From Actinomycetes bacterium (GTDB taxonomy: Bacteria > Actinomycetota > Acidimicrobiia > Acidimicrobiales > RAAP-2), in the NCBI GenBank assembly GCA_021802025.1, contig JAKABC010000054.1, positions 1 through 9,676 on the forward strand: a stretch of 9,676 nt of DNA, in the 5' to 3' direction. Positions 5,163-9,676 of the stretch are shown in pieces. The position numbers and the translations under genes are program-made. Every line of letters begins with the position of its first letter. Positions within the stretch are counted from its first letter, which is position 1. The notes under the pieces are model-generated. The model saw only the letters and a list, made by a program, of their open reading frames with translations. It was not told where the DNA came from and ran no database searches.

Positions 5163-7767
5163 GGGGCCCGACCAAAGGCCCTACCTCCTGCTCGACGGGA
5201 TGAGCCTGGCCTTCCGGGCCTTCTTCGCGCTGCCCACCGACATCCAGACGTCCTCGGGGTTGATCACCAACGCCCTGCACGGCTTCGCCTCGATGCTGGC
5301 CTCCCTCGTGGCCGACCACCGGCCCCGCGCGCTGGCGGTGGCCTTCGACCTGCCCGGCGGGACGTTCCGTGACGCGTTGACCGAGGACTACAAGGGCGGT
5401 CGCGCCGCCACCCCGCCCGAGATCGAACCCCAGTTCGACCTCATCCGCGACCTCTGTGCGTGCCTGGCCATCCCGGTGCTCGGGGTCCCCTCCTTCGAGG
5501 CCGACGACGTGCTCGCCACACTGGCCACGCGGGCCCGCGACGCGGGTCGACCGGTGATCGTGGTCTCGGGCGATCGCGACACCTTCCAGCTCGTCGAGGA
5601 CCCCTACGTCCGGGTGCTCTACAACCGGCGCGGGGTCTCGGACTACTCGCTCTACGACGAGGCCGGCATCGTCGAGCGCTGCGGCGTGGAGCCCCAGCGC
5701 TACCCGCTGCTCGCGGCCCTGCGCGGGGACACCTCGGACAACCTCCCCGGCGTGCCCGGGGTGGGGGAGAAGACCGCGGCGAAGCTCCTCGCCCAGTACC
5801 GCGACCTCGACGAGATCTACGCGCACCTCGGCGAGCTCACGCCCAAGCTGCGCGAGAACCTCGCGGCCTTCGAGGCGCGCGCGCGCAACAACGCCGCGGT
5901 GATGCGACTGGTGCGCGACGTGCCGCTCGAAGCGACCCTCGACGACCTGCACCTGGGCGGTTGGCGGCGCGAGGCGTTCCTCGCCTTCACCGAGCGCTAC
6001 GAGCTGCACACGGTGCGCACCCGTCTCGAACGGCTGATGCGTGAGGGACTCCTCGGCGAGCCGGTCGACGGGGCGGCTCCGACCAGCCCGGAGAGCGCGC
6101 CGCGTCCCCCCGCGCGAGCCGCGCGCACGGTCGAGCTCACCGAGGTGCTCGAGGGCGAAGGCGAGCTGGCGGTCGCCCTCGGCGCGGGACGGGCGGCCCT
6201 GGTCGACCCCACGCGGGCCGTCGAGTGGGTGGGCGACCTCGACGAGGCGCTCGAGGCGCTCGTCGGTCGGCGCGTCGTCGGACACGACGTGAAGGCGCTC
6301 TACCGACGCGCGGGCGAGCTGGCGGTCGCCCTCGACGATCCGGTCGACGACACGGCGGTGATGGCCTTCCTGGTCGACGCGGTGAGTGGACACTACGGAC
6401 TCGCCGAGGTGGCCGAGCGCTACCTGGGCGAACCGGCCGGCGAAGCGCCGACCCTCTTCGGCCAGGGCGACGGTGAGCTCGCGCGCGCGGCCGCCCAGGC
6501 GGCGCGGCTGCGCGACGCCCTCGCCGGCGAGGTCGAGCGCTGGGATCTCGGGCGGGTCTACCGCGAGATCGAGCTGCCCCTCGTCGGGGTGCTCGGACGG
6601 ATGGAGGCGCGCGGGATCCGCGTGGACGCGGCGATGCTGCGCACGATCGCCGAGGAGTTCGCCGCGGAGGCCGCCGAGCTCGACGCGCGGATCCAGGCGC
6701 AGGCCGGCCACCCCTTCAAGGTGAACTCGCCCCAGCAGCTCCAGGTCGTGCTCTACGACGAACTGGGCCTGCCCCGGGGCAAGCGGATCAAGACCGGCTT
6801 CTCGACCGACGCCGCCACCCTGGAGGCCATCGCCGACGCCCACCCGGTGGTGTCGCTGATCCTGCGCTTCCGCGAGGTCGAGAAGCTGCGCAGCACCTAC
6901 GGCACCCCGCTGATCGACGCCGTGGCTCAAGACGGCCGCATCCACGCCACGTTCAACCAGCTCGTCGCGCGCACCGGGCGAATCTCCTCGGAGAACCCCA
7001 ACCTGCAGAACATCCCGGTGCGCACCCCCGAGGGTCGCCGGCTGCGCTACGCCTTCGTCGCGCGCGAGGGCTGGGCGCTGTGCGTGGCCGACTACAACCA
7101 GATCGAACTGCGAATCCTCGCCCACCTCTCCCAGGACGAGGGGCTGCTCGACGCCTTCGCCCGCCACCAGGACGTGCACCGGGCCATTGCGGCCTCGGTC
7201 TTCGCCGTGGCGCCCGAGCGGGTCACCCACGAGCAGCGCGAACAGGCCAAGGCCGTCTCCTACGGGCTCGCCTACGGCATGGAGGCCTTCGGGCTCAGCC
7301 AGCGCCTGGGCATCCCGGTCGGCGAGGCGCGGGCCGTCATGGAGCGCTACTTCGAGGGCTTCCCGAGCCTGCGACGCTTCATGGACGACACGATCCGCGA
7401 GATCCGCGCCCAGGGCTACTCGCGCACCGAGTTCGGCCGGATCCGGCCCTTCCCCGACCTGGCCACCGCCGTCGGCGCCCAGCGCCAGGCCGCCGAGCGT
7501 CAGGCGCTGAACGCCGGCATCCAGGGGCTGGCCGCCGACGTCTTTAAGTCCGCGCTCGTGCGTCTCGACCGCGCCCTCACCGGCGCCGGGCTCGAGGCCC
7601 GCCTCGTCCTGCAGGTCCACGACGAGGTCCTCGTCGAGGCGCCGGGCGCCGAGCGCGAGGCCGTCGAAGAGATCGTGCGCGACAGCCTGGAACACGCCGC
7701 CACCTTGAGCGTGCCGCTCGAGGTGAGCCTCGCCTGGGGCGACAACTGGGCGGTCGCCAAGGAGTAG
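5155..7767 (+). CDS. polA: DNA polymerase I
   Basis: An 870-residue repair and Okazaki-fragment-processing polymerase. The 5' nuclease domain (about 8-295) keeps its metal-binding acids: Asp14, Asp65, EADD (115-118), GDRD (139-142) and GDTSDN (191-196). The central 3'-5' exonuclease-like domain (about 325-500) lacks the DxE pair and the late Tyr/Asp motif, although an Asp at about 399 remains, so proofreading is probably absent, as in several actinobacterial and Bacillus enzymes. The polymerase domain has motif A with Asp646 (ADYNQIELR), motif B with Arg695, Lys699 and Tyr703 (KAVSYGLAYG), and motif C with Asp823 (QVHDE). Tyr703 sits where E. coli has Phe762, a change known to permit dideoxynucleotide use. 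Translation begins at TTG 5155, the only start codon after an in-frame stop at 5140, with GAAGG 9 nt upstream, overlapping the regulator gene by 8 nt. Confidence 0.97.
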   Translation: MAEGPDQRPYLLLDGMSLAFRAFFALPTDIQTSSGLITNALHGFASMLASLVADHRPRALAVAFDLPGGTFRDALTEDYKGGRAATPPEIEPQFDLIRDLCACLAIPVLGVPSFEADDVLATLATRARDAGRPVIVVSGDRDTFQLVEDPYVRVLYNRRGVSDYSLYDEAGIVERCGVEPQRYPLLAALRGDTSDNLPGVPGVGEKTAAKLLAQYRDLDEIYAHLGELTPKLRENLAAFEARARNNAAVMRLVRDVPLEATLDDLHLGGWRREAFLAFTERYELHTVRTRLERLMREGLLGEPVDGAAPTSPESAPRPPARAARTVELTEVLEGEGELAVALGAGRAALVDPTRAVEWVGDLDEALEALVGRRVVGHDVKALYRRAGELAVALDDPVDDTAVMAFLVDAVSGHYGLAEVAERYLGEPAGEAPTLFGQGDGELARAAAQAARLRDALAGEVERWDLGRVYREIELPLVGVLGRMEARGIRVDAAMLRTIAEEFAAEAAELDARIQAQAGHPFKVNSPQQLQVVLYDELGLPRGKRIKTGFSTDAATLEAIADAHPVVSLILRFREVEKLRSTYGTPLIDAVAQDGRIHATFNQLVARTGRISSENPNLQNIPVRTPEGRRLRYAFVAREGWALCVADYNQIELRILAHLSQDEGLLDAFARHQDVHRAIAASVFAVAPERVTHEQREQAKAVSYGLAYGMEAFGLSQRLGIPVGEARAVMERYFEGFPSLRRFMDDTIREIRAQGYSRTEFGRIRPFPDLATAVGAQRQAAERQALNAGIQGLAADVFKSALVRLDRALTGAGLEARLVLQVHDEVLVEAPGAEREAVEEIVRDSLEHAATLSVPLEVSLAWGDNWAVAKE

Positions 7768-7771
7768 GTGC

Positions 7772-7777
7772 TAGGCT
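7772..7777 (+). promoter_or_regulatory. Predicted -10 box of rpsA
   Basis: TAGGCT begins 5 bases after the polA stop and is the same hexamer as that before the VOC gene. The predicted start site is at about 7784, giving a leader of about 70 nt. Unlike the other promoters proposed in this window it is not adjacent to a start codon. Confidence 0.45.
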
Positions 7778-7783
7778 CGTCCG

Positions 7784-7854
7784 TCGGGCCGACACCGGAG
7801 GCCCGCCCCGCGTCCCCTAGTCAGACCCCGGTGTGGTCAACCGAAAGTATGGCG
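7784..7854 (+). promoter_or_regulatory. rpsA 5' leader with potential RNA structure
   Basis: This predicted untranslated leader can form a hairpin from GGGCC (7786-7790) and GGCCC (7800-7804). The loop sequence ACACCGG (7792-7798) is perfectly complementary to CCGGTGT (7828-7834), which would make a pseudoknot. A competing small stem GACC/GGTC (7824-7827 with 7835-7838) is also possible. The site GAAAG (7843-7847) precedes the ATG at 7855 by 7 nt. Ribosomal protein S1 is known to regulate its own mRNA in E. coli, so a regulatory leader is plausible. In GC-rich DNA such pairings arise easily by chance. Confidence 0.3.
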
Positions 7855-9228
7855 ATGAGCGATTCCGCCGGCCTCCTCTCCGCCCAGCCGATGGGCGCCT
7901 TCGACGAACAGGGCGTGTACGTCCCTCGCGCGGTCACCGAGGACAACCTCCCCGACGCCGACCTGGCCGCCCTGGTGGGCGACAGCGTCCTCGAGTTCGA
8001 CGACGGCGACCTGGTCGCGGGCACCGTGGTGAAGATCGACCGCGACGAGGTGCTGCTCGACATCGGCTTCAAGTCCGAGGGGGTGATCCCGGCGCGCGAG
8101 CTCTCGATTCGCAACGACGTCGACCCCTCGGAGATCGTCAGCCTGGGCGAGCGCGTCGAGTGCCTGGTCCTGCAGAAAGAGGACAAGGAGGGCCGCCTCG
8201 TCCTGTCGAAGAAGCGGGCCCAGTACGAGAAGGCCTGGGTCACCATCGAGGAGCTCAAGACCAAAGACGAGGTCGTCAAGGGCGTCGTCATCGAGGTCGT
8301 CAAGGGTGGTCTCATCGTCGACATCGGCCTCCGCGGCTTCTTGCCGGCGTCGCTCGTCGAGCTGCGCCGCGTGCGCGACCTCCAGCCCTACATCGGCAAG
8401 ACCGTCGAGGCGAAGATCATCGAGCTCGACCGCAACCGCAACAACGTGGTGCTCAGCCGTCGAGCCTGGCTGGAGGAGACCCAGAAGGAGCAGCGCGGGG
8501 ACTTCCTCGCCAACCTCAAGCCCGGGGAGCGCCGCCACGGCGTCGTGAGCTCGGTCGTCAACTTCGGCGCCTTCGTCGACCTCGGCGGGATGGACGGACT
8601 CATCCACGTGAGCGAGCTCAGCTGGAAGCACATCGACCACCCGAGCCAGGTCGTCTCGGTCGGCGACGAGGTCGACGTCGAGGTCCTCGACGTGGACTTC
8701 GCCAAGGAGCGCATCTCGCTCTCGCTCAAGGCCACCCAGTCCGACCCCTGGCAGGTCTTCGCCGACACCCACGCCGTCAACCAACTCGTCTACGGTCGGG
8801 TCACCAAGCTCGTCCCCTTCGGGGCCTTCGTCCAGGTCGGCGACGGCATCGAGGGACTGGTGCACATCTCGGAGATGGCCGCCCACCACGTCGAGTCGCC
8901 CGAGCAGGTCGTCACGATGGGCGAGGAGCTCTGGGTCAAGATCATCGAACTCGACACCGGGCGGCGCCGCATCAGCCTGTCGATCAAGCAGGCCGCCGAG
9001 GGCGGTGAGGTCTCCGAGGAGTACCGCGAGGCCTTCGGCAGCCACGCCTACGACGAGGAGGGCAACTACATCGGCCACCTCGAGTACGGCGAGTTCACCC
9101 CCGAGTCCGAGGGCCAGGCCGCCTGGGCCGACCTGGGGGTCGAGGGTGAGGGCCCCGCTGAGGACGCCGCGGTCGCGGCGCCCGGCGACGAGCCCGACGA
9201 CGAGGCGACCGGCGAGCCGGTCGCCTAG
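7855..9228 (+). CDS. rpsA: 30S ribosomal protein S1
   Basis: A 457-residue RNA-binding protein that helps mRNA engage the 30S subunit. Four S1 (OB-fold) repeats are visible at about residues 51-120, 138-203, 225-293 and 311-379; repeats 3 and 4 are the most canonical, with FGAFVDLGGMDGLIHVSEL and FGAFVQVGDGIEGLVHISEM. Four repeats is the usual number in actinobacteria, against six in E. coli. The C-terminal region contains YDEEGNYI, a motif I recognise from actinobacterial S1 tails, and ends in a long acidic, Ala- and Glu-rich stretch that is probably disordered. The ATG at 7855 is favoured because GAAAG lies 7 nt upstream; an ATG at 7849 would add two residues. The polA-rpsA adjacency is shared with mycobacteria. 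There, coaE follows, but here the next gene is a DUF1801-like protein. Confidence 0.96.
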   Translation: MSDSAGLLSAQPMGAFDEQGVYVPRAVTEDNLPDADLAALVGDSVLEFDDGDLVAGTVVKIDRDEVLLDIGFKSEGVIPARELSIRNDVDPSEIVSLGERVECLVLQKEDKEGRLVLSKKRAQYEKAWVTIEELKTKDEVVKGVVIEVVKGGLIVDIGLRGFLPASLVELRRVRDLQPYIGKTVEAKIIELDRNRNNVVLSRRAWLEETQKEQRGDFLANLKPGERRHGVVSSVVNFGAFVDLGGMDGLIHVSELSWKHIDHPSQVVSVGDEVDVEVLDVDFAKERISLSLKATQSDPWQVFADTHAVNQLVYGRVTKLVPFGAFVQVGDGIEGLVHISEMAAHHVESPEQVVTMGEELWVKIIELDTGRRRISLSIKQAAEGGEVSEEYREAFGSHAYDEEGNYIGHLEYGEFTPESEGQAAWADLGVEGEGPAEDAAVAAPGDEPDDEATGEPVA

Positions 9229-9231
9229 GGA

Positions 9232-9246
9232 CCCGCGCGTCGCGGG
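9232..9246 (+). terminator. GC-only hairpin after rpsA (possible weak terminator)
   Basis: CCCGCG-CGT-CGCGGG is a perfect 6-bp stem with a 3-nt loop, starting 4 nt after the rpsA stop codon. No U-run follows, so it is not a standard intrinsic terminator. It could be a partial terminator or an mRNA 3'-end stabiliser. The next gene starts 33 nt further on. Confidence 0.3.
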
Positions 9247-9270
9247 CGCCACGCGGTAGCCCGACGAGGG

Positions 9271-9276
9271 GAGGGG
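9271..9276 (+). promoter_or_regulatory. Ribosome-binding site of the DUF1801-like gene
   Basis: A purine-rich GAGGGGAGGGG run (9266-9276) ends 2 nt before the GTG at 9279. The first GGGAGG part has more usual spacing (about 5-6 nt). This decides the start of the last gene. Confidence 0.6.
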
Positions 9277-9278
9277 AC

Positions 9279-9676
9279 GTGGCGGCGTTCTCCAAAGAGG
9301 AGCGCGCGGCGATGCGCGCCGCGCTGGCCGAGGCCAGGGCGGCGGCCCAGGGCGCGCACCAGGCGGCCGCCTGCCGGGCGGCGATCGCCGAGATGACCGG
9401 ACGCGACCGCGAGCTGGCCGAGACGCTCGACGAGCTGGTGACCCGTCACACGACGCTGCGGCCCAAGACGTGGTACGGGATGCCCGCGTACGCCAACGAC
9501 GAGGGCAGGGTCGTGGTCTTCTTCCAGAGCGCCGCCAAGTTCAAGGTGCGCTACGCCACCATCGGCTTCCAAGAGGCCGCGCACCTCGACGAGGGCCACC
9601 TCTGGCCGACCGCCTACGCGGTCACGGCGCTGACGGCCGCGGACAAGAAGCGCCTCCTCGCCCTGGTGCGGCGGGC
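9279..9676 (+). CDS. DUF1801/YdhG-like protein, C-terminus cut by window edge
   Basis: An open frame from GTG at 9279 runs off the right edge, with 132 complete codons visible. The N-terminal third (about 1-50) is an Ala- and Glu-rich helix. It is followed by a domain with PKTWYGMPAY (62-71), then strands RVVVFFQ, KFKVRYATIGF and LWPTAYAVTAL, and a final helix DKKRLLALVRRA. The PxxWYGMPAY motif and strand order resemble DUF1801 proteins (YdhG family), some of which adopt a frataxin-like fold and are described as possible iron chaperones. The function here is unknown. A strong GAGGGGAGGGG ribosome-binding region precedes the GTG. It lies 50 nt after rpsA on the same strand, perhaps partly separated by a hairpin. 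Family assignment rests on motif memory, so confidence is moderate. The protein is probably nearly complete. Confidence 0.7.
   Translation, partial: MAAFSKEERAAMRAALAEARAAAQGAHQAAACRAAIAEMTGRDRELAETLDELVTRHTTLRPKTWYGMPAYANDEGRVVVFFQSAAKFKVRYATIGFQEAAHLDEGHLWPTAYAVTALTAADKKRLLALVRR

Noticed and set aside
5080..7695. An 871-codon open frame antisense to polA
   Set aside because: It mirrors polA codon structure: high third-position GC removes stops from the opposite strand. The protein is repetitive in Gly, Val, Glu, Leu and Arg with no domain, and polA has all family motifs.
7837..9252. A 471-codon open frame antisense to rpsA
   Set aside because: Same GC-driven shadow effect; the translation is low-complexity Asp, Leu and Val, without motifs.
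1..9676. CRISPR arrays, insertion sequences, att sites, toxin-antitoxin or defence genes
   Set aside because: I looked on both strands for spaced repeats, transposase or recombinase motifs and small paired genes and saw none. The tRNA-Leu gene has no partial 3'-end copy elsewhere in the window that would suggest integration.

Overview
The window is a very GC-rich, densely coded stretch of bacterial chromosome, most likely from an actinobacterium. The evidence is a response regulator with an ANTAR domain next to polA and rpsA (an arrangement related to the mycobacterial pdtaR-polA-rpsA region), a four-repeat ribosomal protein S1 with an actinobacterial-type tail, and TAnnnT -10 boxes placed right at start codons. 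Gene content and codon use look like an Acidimicrobiia-type lineage, but that placement is inference. Almost everything here is core chromosome. I see no mobile element, CRISPR array, phage gene or defence cassette.

Left half, minus strand (1-3193). Reading leftward from a central divergent promoter region come tRNA-Leu(CAA), a small VOC-fold protein, and a type II fatty-acid synthesis operon: fabD (malonyl-CoA:ACP transacylase), fabG (ketoacyl-ACP reductase), acpP (acyl carrier protein) and fabF (ketoacyl-ACP synthase, cut by the left edge). FabD loads malonyl groups onto AcpP, FabF condenses them with the growing chain, and FabG reduces the ketone. The fabD/fabG and acpP/fabF junctions overlap by 4 nt and 1 nt, which suggests translational coupling.

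Right half, plus strand (3233-9676). An enolase-superfamily enzyme gene is followed by a tight three-gene group: a 96-residue coiled-coil protein, a PdtaR-like response regulator with an RNA-binding ANTAR domain, and polA (DNA polymerase I, with a TTG start inside the regulator gene). Then come rpsA, with its own promoter and a roughly 70-nt leader, and a DUF1801-like protein cut by the right edge.

The most notable regulatory signal is repeated. Genes that appear to begin transcription units carry a TAGnnT -10 box 6-8 nt before the start codon (fabD, VOC, enolase-like, coiled coil), the spacing expected for leaderless mRNAs. Several genes inside operons have Shine-Dalgarno sequences instead. 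This pattern was also used to choose starts. There is no gene-free stretch longer than about 90 bases.
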